A stretch of DNA of 13,563 nucleotides, taken from NCBI GenBank assembly GCA_027066725.1, contig JAMONC010000115.1, positions 1-13,563 on the forward strand. Reading direction: 5' to 3'. Numbering within the stretch: position 1 is the stretch's first letter; each line of letters opens with the position of its first letter. The notes below the pieces were generated by a model that saw only the letters and a program-made list of their open reading frames with translations, did no database searches and was not told where the DNA came from. Source of the DNA: Desulfobacterales bacterium. GTDB taxonomy: Bacteria; Desulfobacterota; Dissulfuribacteria; Dissulfuribacterales; JAMONC01. The translations under genes and the position numbers were made by a program. This document shows positions 1 to 7,097 of this stretch, piece after piece.

Positions 1-17
1 CTATTTAAAAAAACAAT

Positions 18-1229
18 CTACTCTTCTTTAAACTCTTCATCTTGTAAATCCTGCATTTTTGTAGGTATAGGAAGTTGCTCTAGGGGTTTAGTTAACAAAA
101 ATCTTCCTTTTTCTATCCAATCCTTAAGAATTAAAGAAATTTCTCTAGCTCTTACGTAACTAGATAAAGGCGCTGTTGGAACTTGCTTACCAAGGACTTT
201 TATATAACCACTTTTTAACTGAGCATAATTAACCTCTGTTAAACAACGAGCCTTACCAGAGGGATAATCATGTCCATAGTCAACTACTTGAGTAATGATA
301 TCTTCATCAGATATACCGGTATAAAAAGCCATCTCCTCATTTAAAATAGGTATAGGAATACCTAATCCCACTGCTAAAGAGCAGCCATAGCCTGCAATGC
401 TTACTCCAACAAGCCATCTTGGACTCATAAATTTTAGATCACCCGTTACCATTAAAGTGCCTGATGCTTGTTTAGGCACACCTCTTTTTGTTCTAGGAAC
501 ATCTGGATTATGTTGAGTCCCTGGAGCAATGACATAGCCAAGTCCACCTCCAAGAAATATCCTTGTTCCAATCCCAATAGTTTTATAATAAGGATCATTA
601 AATAGTGGACTTAACTGTCCAGCAGTACAATAATTAGCATTGCCAAGCTTTGGTCTTAGCATGCCCATATATGTATAAATTGTTTTTTTAGTAGAGTTAA
701 CCGCTACATTATAATTCTGGTATGCATTTCTTGGATTTAAAAGCCTTGCATAAGGCATCTCAGCAAGGGTTATCCTTTTTTCTAACTTAGTCCTAGGATA
801 ACAATCTGTTCCATATGCCGTTGCTTTTAAATAGACAGCTTTACCAGCAACAAGGTCTTGTATTACATGTCCTCCACCATATAAGAATTCTCCAGGATGT
901 ACTTTATTTAAGGGATCATCTTCTCTTGGTTCTGTAGCTCCAATAAATATATCTACAGCCGCAAGTCCTGCATAAGCAGGGACTCCATTTAACCATACTT
1001 TCGATGCCTTTATCCCTGGAACACTATGACCAAAATTTAATATCGCTCCGGAAGAACACATTGGAGAAAAGGTTCCTGTTGTAACCACATCAACTTTTTT
1101 AGCAGCTTCTACTTCTCCATGTCTCTTTACAATATCTACCATTTCTTCTGCAGTAACAACCACAACTTTACCTTGTTTAATCTTTTCGTTTATTTCATCA
1201 TATGTCTTTTCAACCTGAAAATGGGCCAT
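18..1229 (-). CDS. DUF39 / HcyBio-family protein, probable L-aspartate semialdehyde sulfurtransferase (homocysteine biosynthesis)
   Basis: This 403-residue protein looks like the full-length DUF39 (COG1900) family. In methanogens the family forms homocysteine from aspartate semialdehyde and a sulfur donor through a protein persulfide. Family-like blocks are FSPMCSSG (about 54-61), GGGHVIQDLVAGKAV (118-132), TAYGTDCYPR (137-146) and GLGYVIAPGTQHNP in the middle. Cys58 and Cys143 lie close to where I recall the two functionally important cysteines of the Methanosarcina protein. No CBS or ferredoxin domain is fused; some archaeal members carry C-terminal CBS domains. The ATG has a well-placed GAGGT about six bases upstream and lies 17 bases after the stop of the CBS-ACT gene, so the two are almost certainly cotranscribed. 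The 4Fe-4S/NIL ferredoxin partner known in methanogens is not in this window; it could lie beyond position 1. The family call is firm; the exact reaction is inferred from characterised archaeal relatives. Confidence 0.88.
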   Translation of the reverse strand: MAHFQVEKTYDEINEKIKQGKVVVVTAEEMVDIVKRHGEVEAAKKVDVVTTGTFSPMCSSGAILNFGHSVPGIKASKVWLNGVPAYAGLAAVDIFIGATEPREDDPLNKVHPGEFLYGGGHVIQDLVAGKAVYLKATAYGTDCYPRTKLEKRITLAEMPYARLLNPRNAYQNYNVAVNSTKKTIYTYMGMLRPKLGNANYCTAGQLSPLFNDPYYKTIGIGTRIFLGGGLGYVIAPGTQHNPDVPRTKRGVPKQASGTLMVTGDLKFMSPRWLVGVSIAGYGCSLAVGLGIPIPILNEEMAFYTGISDEDIITQVVDYGHDYPSGKARCLTEVNYAQLKSGYIKVLGKQVPTAPLSSYVRAREISLILKDWIEKGRFLLTKPLEQLPIPTKMQDLQDEEFKEE

Positions 1230-1246
1230 AAAAATACCTCAATTAT

Positions 1247-1855
1247 CTATTCTTCCTCTAAAATAGAAATTACTTTATGTCCAGCTTTTTCAATGGCCGA
1301 TACTATCTCTTGCCAACTACCCTTGTCTAGTCTTATTTGATATATCTTTCGTCTAGATGATTGAATTTCAATACCGAAAGAAACTATTCTACCCCCATGT
1401 TTTCTGACAATAGCTATTACTTCCTCAAGTGCATTTGCTCTACTCTCTAACATAACATCTAATCTAAATCCAGGACGAAGTACACCAAAACGTTCCATAA
1501 AAGCAGCTAGAAGATCATTTCTAGTAATTATGCCCACAAGCTTTCTTCTTTCAAGAACAAGTAAAGAACCTATTCCATACTGATATATAAGTTGAGAGGC
1601 ACGATCTATACTCGCAGATGGGTTAATAGTAACAGGATTTAAAATCATTATATCTTTAGCCTGAACATCAAAATCTCTTTTTTCATAAAGGTTATTCCTT
1701 ATTTCTGCATCTGTAATAAGGCCAACTAAGTTTTTTTTATCAACTACAGGTATATGTCTAATAAGATGTCTTTGCATTAAAGACAAAATTTGCGCAATAT
1801 TTGCTGTCGGCTCTACTGTAACTAGATTTTTTTTCATCCAGTTTTTTACTTTCAC
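1247..1855 (-). CDS. CBS-CBS-ACT-like domain protein (AcuB-like sensor)
   Basis: This is a 202-residue soluble protein with tandem CBS domains at about 1-57 and 64-122. Each ends in the usual ligand-pocket motif (GLITDAE near 45-51, GIITRNDLL near 108-116). A C-terminal stretch at about 130-200 resembles an ACT-like domain in pattern and length, as in AcuB-type proteins. CBS pairs commonly bind adenosyl compounds (AMP, ATP, SAM) and ACT domains often bind amino acids, so a sensing role is likely. The start is GTG at 1855; the opening MKVKNWM matches how CBS proteins usually begin, although the upstream Shine-Dalgarno sequence is poor. It precedes the DUF39 gene by 17 bases. Because some archaeal DUF39 proteins carry the CBS pair fused to them, this looks like a split version that may report SAM or amino-acid status to that enzyme. 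The domain call is strong; ligand and partner are inference. Confidence 0.85.
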   Translation of the reverse strand: MKVKNWMKKNLVTVEPTANIAQILSLMQRHLIRHIPVVDKKNLVGLITDAEIRNNLYEKRDFDVQAKDIMILNPVTINPSASIDRASQLIYQYGIGSLLVLERRKLVGIITRNDLLAAFMERFGVLRPGFRLDVMLESRANALEEVIAIVRKHGGRIVSFGIEIQSSRRKIYQIRLDKGSWQEIVSAIEKAGHKVISILEEE

Positions 1856-1884
1856 CGTACTACCATAACAAAAAATTTAAAGAT

Positions 1885-1913
1885 ATCTTAGAGTTTTAAA
1901 AATTTTATTTCAA
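1885..1913 (-). promoter_or_regulatory. Probable sigma70-type promoter for the CBS-ACT / DUF39 pair
   Basis: On the minus strand a TTGAAA box (1908-1913) is followed by a 17-base spacer and TAAGAT (1885-1890). Transcription would begin near 1878, leaving a leader of about 23 bases before the GTG at 1855. The 79-base gap between aroF and the CBS gene is large for this otherwise tight operon, which supports an internal promoter. I see no convincing terminator in the gap, so readthrough from aroF is also expected. Confidence 0.42.
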
Positions 1914-1934
1914 GCCTTAAAACATCATTAATTC

Positions 1935-2936
1935 TTATATCTTAAATCCCATCTCCTTTAACTGTTTTACCAACTCTTTAAATTGCTCAGGTAACAAGGA
2001 TTGAGGGCCATCAGACATTGCCTTTTCTGGTTGATTGTGTACCTCAATTAAAAGTCCATGCGCACCTACTGCTGCACCAGCCTTTGCAAGGGGTATTACC
2101 TGATCTCGCCTACCAGAGGCATGACTTGGATCTATAACGATTGGTAAATGGCTCTCCTGCTTAATATAAGGAACTGCATTTAGATCAAGAGTATTCCTTG
2201 AATGTGTTGTAAATGTCCTGATACCCCTTTCACATAATATAACTTGAGAATTTCCTTCACTCATTATGTATTCTGCTGCCATCAAAAACTCATCTACAGT
2301 TGCCCACATACCTCTTTTTAATAAAACAGGTTTTTTTGCCTGACCTGCTCTTCTAAGTAACCTATAATTTTGCATGTTTCTCGTGCCAATTTGAATAATA
2401 TCTACATACTGCTCTACCAAGTCACAAATATCATGATCTGTTGCCTCAGATATTATAAATAAACCAAACTTCTCTCTAACCTTTGCCAATATCTCAAGCC
2501 CTTTTTCTCCTAGCCCCTGAAAACTATACGGAGATGTCCTAGGTTTAAAGGCACCAGCTCTAAATATCTTTGCTCCTGCCTCTTTTACTGATTCCGCAAT
2601 AGAAAATGCCTGAGATTCACTCTCAACAGCACAAGGACCTGCCATTAGGATAAGCTTTTCACCGCCAATTTCAAAACCTTCAAAAGGTATATGTGTATCC
2701 TCAGGATGCATCTCCCTGCTTACAAGCTTATAAGGTTTAGATACACTTATAGCATCCCTTACACCAGGCATACCGAGAAAAATGGCAGGGTCTACTGGTT
2801 GAGTATTTCTAAGTATCCCAATAGCTGTCCTTTCTCCTCCAGGAATGGGTTTAGCCTGCCAACCAAAAGATTCTATCTTTTTTATAACTGCATCTATCTC
2901 TTCATTAGATGCATCTTTTCTCATGACAATAAGCAT
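1935..2936 (-). CDS. aroF: 3-deoxy-7-phosphoheptulonate (DAHP) synthase, type I-beta
   Basis: The enzyme condenses phosphoenolpyruvate and erythrose 4-phosphate to DAHP, the first step of the shikimate pathway. At 333 residues it matches the Thermotoga maritima-type form. A ferredoxin-like regulatory domain (about 1-70) precedes the TIM barrel. Signature blocks are LMAGPCAVES (97-106), RAGAFKPRTSPYSFQG (126-141), IQIGTRNMQN (181-190), LLKRGM (205-210) and DPSHASGRRD (269-278). Expected metal ligands are Cys102, His272, Glu298 and Asp309, the positions I recall for the Thermotoga enzyme. In that family the N-terminal domain mediates inhibition by tyrosine or phenylalanine. The ATG has a GAGGTG eight bases upstream that overlaps the stop of the preceding histidine-kinase-like gene (TGAGGTG), suggesting translational coupling. 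The gap to that gene is only 11 bases. Identification is secure. Confidence 0.97.
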   Translation of the reverse strand: MLIVMRKDASNEEIDAVIKKIESFGWQAKPIPGGERTAIGILRNTQPVDPAIFLGMPGVRDAISVSKPYKLVSREMHPEDTHIPFEGFEIGGEKLILMAGPCAVESESQAFSIAESVKEAGAKIFRAGAFKPRTSPYSFQGLGEKGLEILAKVREKFGLFIISEATDHDICDLVEQYVDIIQIGTRNMQNYRLLRRAGQAKKPVLLKRGMWATVDEFLMAAEYIMSEGNSQVILCERGIRTFTTHSRNTLDLNAVPYIKQESHLPIVIDPSHASGRRDQVIPLAKAGAAVGAHGLLIEVHNQPEKAMSDGPQSLLPEQFKELVKQLKEMGFKI

Positions 2937-2947
2937 TTATATGCACC

Positions 2948-3946
2948 TCATGTACCATTATATTTTTCATCCTTCTGAATTGCCTTATCAATATCTACAA
3001 TTTTAGTATCACCAACATAGTCTTTTACTTTATAACTGCTTATATTTGATATCTTATTTCCTATTTCTGCCATACGTTCAACTTCTAACTTTAACTTTTT
3101 AAGATGTTTTATTTCCTTTTCTTCATCCTTCAATTCCTTCTCTAAACGCCACAATAGCCCCATTATAATCTGAATAGGCTGATTTAATTCATGTGCAGCT
3201 GCTCCAGCCATCTCAAGAACACCCTTTAGTCTCTCCTTTTCAAGACGTTCTGCTTCAGCCCTTTTTCTTTCTGAAATATCTGTCAAAAAAGCTAAAGCCT
3301 CTGTCTTTTCATCATCTTTTTCAAGAGTGGGACAGGCAATATGCCAACCTAAATCATAACTTTGGCCGTATGAATCTACTAAAGCAAGCTCAAACTCTAA
3401 ATGATCCTGTCCCATCTTAAGCTTTTGAATCTCTTTAATAAGAAACTCTCTTTTATTAGGCAAGATAAAATCTTTAATACTTTTACCTATAACTTCTCCC
3501 CTACTTCTTCTCAAAAGATTAAGAGCTGTACGGTTTATGTCTTTTATAATTCCTCTAGTAAGCTCAAACCTAATTATACCAATAGTCGGTGGAGCTTCTG
3601 CAAAAAATTTATATCTTAAATAGCTTTCTCTTTGGATGGAAATAGCTCTATTTATACGAGGAATAACTCTGCTTATATACCAAATGGTTATAAGTATAAT
3701 AAAAAAAGAAAAAAACATTGCAAAACCACATATAAAAGTGAAAAGTTCTAATTGTAGAAGGGCCTTATGAGATAAAATAAAACCTTTTGAATTAATTGGA
3801 TGTAAGGCTATGTTTTTAAGAAGATCTTTTATCTTTACTGATTCTACTAAAACAGCTAATTCAAAAAATAATATTATAACTACAAGTCCAATAAATACAG
3901 CCCATATTATTGTATTTTTGAAAGGATAAAATAACTTCTTTTTCAT
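2948..3946 (-). CDS. Membrane PAS/HisKA protein lacking the ATPase domain (truncated sensor histidine kinase)
   Basis: This 332-residue protein has two membrane segments (about 11-33 and 67-92), a PAS-type sensor region (about 112-226) ending in DISERKRAEAE, and a dimerisation/phosphoacceptor helix with AAHELNQPIQ around His252. It stops about 80 residues after that histidine. The N, G1, F and G2 boxes of a HATPase_c domain are absent, and the aroF Shine-Dalgarno overlaps the stop, so nothing is lost downstream. The tail (DYVGDTKIVDIDKA) resembles, from memory, the end of similar short proteins in Desulfobacterota, so this may be a natural architecture. It could be phosphorylated in trans or act as a docking or sensor protein. 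I chose the ATG at 3946 because it overlaps the upstream stop as ATGA; a GTG at 3958 adds four residues and has a weak AGGG. Domain content is clear; function is unknown. Confidence 0.82.
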   Translation of the reverse strand: MKKKLFYPFKNTIIWAVFIGLVVIILFFELAVLVESVKIKDLLKNIALHPINSKGFILSHKALLQLELFTFICGFAMFFSFFIILITIWYISRVIPRINRAISIQRESYLRYKFFAEAPPTIGIIRFELTRGIIKDINRTALNLLRRSRGEVIGKSIKDFILPNKREFLIKEIQKLKMGQDHLEFELALVDSYGQSYDLGWHIACPTLEKDDEKTEALAFLTDISERKRAEAERLEKERLKGVLEMAGAAAHELNQPIQIIMGLLWRLEKELKDEEKEIKHLKKLKLEVERMAEIGNKISNISSYKVKDYVGDTKIVDIDKAIQKDEKYNGT

Positions 3947-4413
3947 TTTGGAGGCCACTGCCCTGTAAACATCAAAAAACCTTCGTGTACAAACTGACTA
4001 ACTGCAAAAAAGGCAGCCATAAAAAGAACCCATTTTATAATCTGTTTCTTTGTAGGATTATATTTTAAGGGTTTTTTGGTAAGTCCAATAAATAGCATAA
4101 CTACAACTATACCATATATATAATATGCTAATAGATACCTTGCAGTTATAAAAGCAGCCTTTAAAAAAGGACCCTTTCTAATAGTACAAATTAAAGTCAC
4201 TATAACATAAGTAATTGCTTGCAATATGTCTTTTTTATGCCATTTAGCATCAAATTGTTTGATAGTCCTTTTACTGGAGTCTGTCTCCCTCTTCTGCTTC
4301 TTTTTACTTTTGTCTTTTTCTAGGTCTATTCCTCTAGCTTTTAAAAGCTCTTCAGCAGAAGGCAGGTCCTCTATGAAGCTTTTGTCTTTTTTATTATCAT
4401 CTTTATTTACCAT
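3943..4413 (-). CDS. Small membrane protein of unknown function
   Basis: I do not recognise this 156-residue protein. The first 60 residues are strongly charged (runs of Lys, Asp and Glu, with an SAEELLKARGIDLEKDKSKK segment), probably cytosolic and partly helical. About three hydrophobic segments follow at roughly 61-78, 92-111 and 125-142, and the protein ends in GQWPPK. There are no catalytic motifs. Its TGA stop overlaps the ATG of the truncated histidine kinase by four bases, so the two are translationally coupled and may work together at the membrane. An AGGA lies about eight bases before the ATG. It is first in the leftward group and lies just after the terminator at 4455-4505. It may be lineage-specific. 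Confidence 0.65.
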   Translation of the reverse strand: MVNKDDNKKDKSFIEDLPSAEELLKARGIDLEKDKSKKKQKRETDSSKRTIKQFDAKWHKKDILQAITYVIVTLICTIRKGPFLKAAFITARYLLAYYIYGIVVVMLFIGLTKKPLKYNPTKKQIIKWVLFMAAFFAVSQFVHEGFLMFTGQWPPK

Positions 4414-4428
4414 TAGTTTCTTCCTAGA

Positions 4429-4458
4429 GTTATAGTTATTAATTTTTAATATTGAAAA
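4429..4458 (-). promoter_or_regulatory. Weak candidate promoter for the membrane protein / sensor / aroF group
   Basis: TTTTCA (4453-4458), an 18-base spacer and TATAAC (4429-4434) read leftward. The -35 overlaps the T tract of the upstream terminator. The predicted start near 4422 would leave barely room for the Shine-Dalgarno sequence, so this call is tentative. The remaining bases of this 142-base gap are AT-rich without other visible signals. Confidence 0.22.
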
Positions 4459-4505
4459 AAGGATTTTGTAGTAAAAGCTTAAAGCCCTTACTACAAAACC
4501 CCTTT
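4455..4505 (-). terminator. Rho-independent terminator after the SDH protease gene
   Basis: On the minus strand an 11-bp perfect stem pairs TTTTGTAGTAA (4488-4498) with TTACTACAAAA (4464-4474). It continues inward by four pairs (two of them G-U) to a TTTAA loop at 4479-4483. Short GG/CC pairing extends the base, and six T residues (4455-4460) follow. It lies 51 bases past the stop of the SDH protease gene and separates it from the next leftward group. The plus strand has no comparable T run, so it is directional. Confidence 0.85.
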
Positions 4506-4555
4506 ACTATAATATAAAAAATTGTCTTTAGAAAACAGGAATTTTTGATTTTTTA

Positions 4556-5401
4556 TTAATTAGAAGTTTCCTGACCATTTCCACCACTATGTCTAGGAAT
4601 TGGCAAGAACTCAACACTAGGTTCTCTCTTAACCGGCTGAGGGAAAAGAGACATCAACTGATATATTTCTTTTGGCATATCAGTCTTTATAGGTAAGCCT
4701 AACTCTTTTGCCTCTTGCCACGTAATTGGATGATCGTGAGTCCACGTTCCTTGAGAAAGGATCTCTGCTAGTCGCTCAGCGTCAGAATCACTGTATCTTC
4801 CGCAACCACAAAGAAGCTCTTTTACGTTCTTTCTCATCTGTCGAAGCGCCTTCTCTGCAATATCTGCCATAATAAGAGTCTGGTCATCTACTTTGTCTAT
4901 TGGCTTTTCTTTTACTACTTTAACAAGAGAAGCAGCAGGATATTGCCCCATTTGAGGATCAACAGGACCAAGAACTGCGTGTTCATCCATAACTATCTCA
5001 TCTGCAGCAAGAGCAATTAAGGTACCACCACTCATTGCATAATGAGGTACAAAAGCAGTAACCTTAGCAGGATGTCTTTTGACTGCCTGTGCAATTTGAA
5101 GAGCAGCAAGGACAAGTCCTCCTGGTGTATGAAGTATTAAATCAATTGGCACATCAGGGTCTGTCATGTGTATTGCCCTTATTACCTGTTCAGAATCATT
5201 TATATCTATGTATTTCATTACAGGAAATCCTAAAAAGGACATCGTCTCTTGACGGTGTATCAAAAGTATTACACGAGACCCTCTTTGCTTTTCGATCTTT
5301 GCAATCATCCTTTGCCTTGCAGCCTCAAGCATCTTTTGTTTTAAAATAGGCTGAAGAGCAGTTGCAATAAAAAACAGCCAAAATAGATCAGCAAAATTCA
5401 T
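4556..5401 (-). CDS. SDH family Clp-fold serine proteinase, membrane-anchored
   Basis: This 281-residue protein belongs to the SDH proteinase family (Pfam SDH_sah), with the ClpP/SppA crotonase-like fold. A hydrophobic N-terminal segment (about 3-20) probably anchors it in the membrane with the catalytic part following. HTPGG (91-95) fits the oxyanion-hole strand, AMSGGT (122-127) carries the likely nucleophile Ser124, and DEHAVLGPVDPQ (139-150) supplies the conserved His141 region. The lysine of SppA-type dyads is not obvious to me. The C-terminal 25 residues are polar and proline-rich. The ATG lies 26 bases after the stop of a rhomboid protease gene, with GGGGG about ten bases upstream, so the two are cotranscribed. 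A strong terminator follows the stop. Likely role: membrane protein quality control or cleavage of peptides left by other proteases; substrates are unknown. Confidence 0.88.
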   Translation of the reverse strand: MNFADLFWLFFIATALQPILKQKMLEAARQRMIAKIEKQRGSRVILLIHRQETMSFLGFPVMKYIDINDSEQVIRAIHMTDPDVPIDLILHTPGGLVLAALQIAQAVKRHPAKVTAFVPHYAMSGGTLIALAADEIVMDEHAVLGPVDPQMGQYPAASLVKVVKEKPIDKVDDQTLIMADIAEKALRQMRKNVKELLCGCGRYSDSDAERLAEILSQGTWTHDHPITWQEAKELGLPIKTDMPKEIYQLMSLFPQPVKREPSVEFLPIPRHSGGNGQETSN

Positions 5402-5427
5402 TTTATTTATTCCCCCTATAATAAATT

Positions 5428-6165
5428 TTATTTTCTATCTGTGGGGCTAAGCATACCCCAAGGTCTATATTCATCACTATAGTGATGATAGGGTTTTCGT
5501 TGCGAAATAAATAGTCTATGGGTCAACATCCCAAAGACAAAACCGCCTATATGAGCCCACCAAGCAATACCAGCAAATGCCTTAGCAGAAAGGGCTAAAG
5601 TACCCGTAAAGACTTGTTCGAAAAACCAAAATGCTAAATAGAAAAACGCTGGTAATTCAAAAAAGAATGGGAAAATAAATATAGGAAGTAAAATTATTAT
5701 CCTGGCACGTGGGAAAAGTACATAATATGCCCCCATTACACCTGCAATTGCTCCAGAAGCACCTATCATAGGAAGTGGAGAATTAGGTAGGGTTATTACC
5801 TCAACAACACCAGCTACAATACCACATAATAGGTAAAACAACAGGAACTTAAAATGCCCCATCTCATCTTCTACATTGTCACCAAATATCCAAAGGGTCC
5901 ACATATTACCTATGATATGAATCCAGCCCCCATGTAGAAACATACATGTAAAAAAAGGCCAAAATCCTAAACCATTAGAAAGTGTATAAAGCCATGCACC
6001 ATGAGTATAATGATTAGGAATAAGCCCAAAGGTATAAAAGACCTTTTGGAGCACAGGCCTTGGTAGGTGTATCTCAATAAAAAATATTATACTATTTACT
6101 GCTATAATTGCCCATGTCATAAGAGGTGGGCATCTTCTTGGTACATTATCCTGTATTGGTATCAC
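5428..6165 (-). CDS. Rhomboid-family intramembrane serine protease
   Basis: This 245-residue polytopic membrane protein carries all rhomboid hallmarks: FLHGGWIHIIGN (76-87, including His78, His83 and Asn87), GASGAIAG (135-142) with nucleophile Ser137, and AHIGGFVFG (204-212) with catalytic His205. A long, very aromatic hydrophobic stretch (about 156-186, rich in Phe) sits between the Ser and His helices. The C-terminus is a short hydrophilic, His/Tyr-rich tail. Rhomboids cleave transmembrane segments of substrates within the lipid bilayer. The start is GTG at 6165, chosen because GGGGAG lies seven bases upstream and the opening MIPIQDNVP is family-typical; an upstream ATG is in another frame. 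It is the first gene of a two-gene unit with the SDH proteinase. Family and catalytic residues are clear; substrate is unknown. Confidence 0.94.
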   Translation of the reverse strand: MIPIQDNVPRRCPPLMTWAIIAVNSIIFFIEIHLPRPVLQKVFYTFGLIPNHYTHGAWLYTLSNGLGFWPFFTCMFLHGGWIHIIGNMWTLWIFGDNVEDEMGHFKFLLFYLLCGIVAGVVEVITLPNSPLPMIGASGAIAGVMGAYYVLFPRARIIILLPIFIFPFFFELPAFFYLAFWFFEQVFTGTLALSAKAFAGIAWWAHIGGFVFGMLTHRLFISQRKPYHHYSDEYRPWGMLSPTDRK

Positions 6166-6344
6166 CCGTCATCTCCCCTTTTTTATTAAAAAAATGATTT
6201 TTTTAGATTTTTGTATGAAATAAATAGGTATTAAAATAATAAAGGCAATAGGAAAATACAAAAAATTTTACATTTTTGAATACAAAAAAGTTAAAATTTG
6301 TAATGCTTTTAATTCGTAACTATTGTAGAATATTTTAAAAATTC
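6166..6344. other. AT-rich intergenic region, no firm signals
   Basis: The 179 bases between the rhomboid gene and the plsC stop are very AT-rich, with runs of A and T and the short direct repeat AATACAAAAAA near 6255-6290. A promoter for the rhomboid/SDH unit and the end of the carD-rluD-plsC transcript should lie here. I found no good -35/-10 pair, and only an AT-only dyad (GAATATTTTAAAAATTC, 6327-6343) that would be a poor terminator. I see no gene or RNA. Confidence 0.4.
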
Positions 6345-7097
6345 CTATTTATTAATAGGTTGGTTTTCAGGATCAAGTTCCTTCTTAATAGCCTCATATA
6401 ACTCTGACATTACATCATCCTTTTCACGAGCCCTACCCTCTTTATCTAATACCTCTATAGGATCACCGATTACAACCTTTACTTTAGCTGGCTTAGCAAA
6501 CCAAGCTCCTTTAGGAAGCACCTTATGGCTTCCACTAATTGATATAGGAATTATGGGAACCTTTGCTTTTATAGCTAGTATTATTCCCCCAACCTTAAGA
6601 GGTTGAAGTCTACCGTCTTTACTACGAGTCCCCTCAGGGAATATTAATACAGATACTCCAGAGTTAATCCTCTTAGCTGCCTCATTTAGACTTTTTAAAG
6701 CCTTTCTTCCTTTTGACCTATCTATTGGGATATAGCCAGCTATTTTCATAGCAAGTCCCAAGATAGGTACCTTGAACAGCTCTTGTTTAACCAAAAATCT
6801 AAATTGAACTGGTATCGCTTTATAGGCTATTGGGATATCAAATTGACTACAATGATTTGCAGCAAAGACTACGGCCTTATCCCTTGGTATCTTTTCCTGT
6901 CCATATATCTTTACTCTTACCCCACATACTAATAATGACAAAAATGCCCAGATACGAGCAAGACTATGGGGTATATCTGAACCTGCAACACTACCTATAA
7001 TAATAGCAATTGTTGCAAAAAATATGTAACTTATTACTACAATAACTGTACCAAAAGGTGCCCAAATTGTAGCTAATATATTTATAATTTTACACAT
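6345..7097 (-). CDS. plsC: 1-acyl-sn-glycerol-3-phosphate acyltransferase
   Basis: PlsC transfers an acyl chain to lysophosphatidic acid at the inner membrane to give phosphatidic acid for phospholipid synthesis. The 250-residue protein has a hydrophobic N-terminal anchor (about 10-40). It has acyltransferase motif I NHCSQFD (81-87, His82 and Asp87 catalytic), the GYIPIDR block (121-127), motif FPEGTRS (153-159) and the proline-containing VPIIPISISG (180-189). Length and motif order fit the family. The ATG at 7097 directly abuts the TAA of rluD (TAAATG), with GGAG about eight bases upstream inside rluD, so translation is probably coupled. No terminator is evident after the stop. Other lysophospholipid acyltransferases share these motifs, so acceptor specificity is inferred. 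Confidence 0.93.
   Translation of the reverse strand: MCKIINILATIWAPFGTVIVVISYIFFATIAIIIGSVAGSDIPHSLARIWAFLSLLVCGVRVKIYGQEKIPRDKAVVFAANHCSQFDIPIAYKAIPVQFRFLVKQELFKVPILGLAMKIAGYIPIDRSKGRKALKSLNEAAKRINSGVSVLIFPEGTRSKDGRLQPLKVGGIILAIKAKVPIIPISISGSHKVLPKGAWFAKPAKVKVVIGDPIEVLDKEGRAREKDDVMSELYEAIKKELDPENQPINK

Noticed and set aside
1..17. T-rich minus-strand end after the DUF39 gene as a terminator
   Set aside because: A short T run is present, but no stem-forming sequence precedes it within the visible bases.
6327..6343. GAATATTTTAAAAATTC dyad as the plsC terminator
   Set aside because: It consists almost wholly of A-T pairs, lies right at the stop codon, and has no clear T tract after it on the minus strand.
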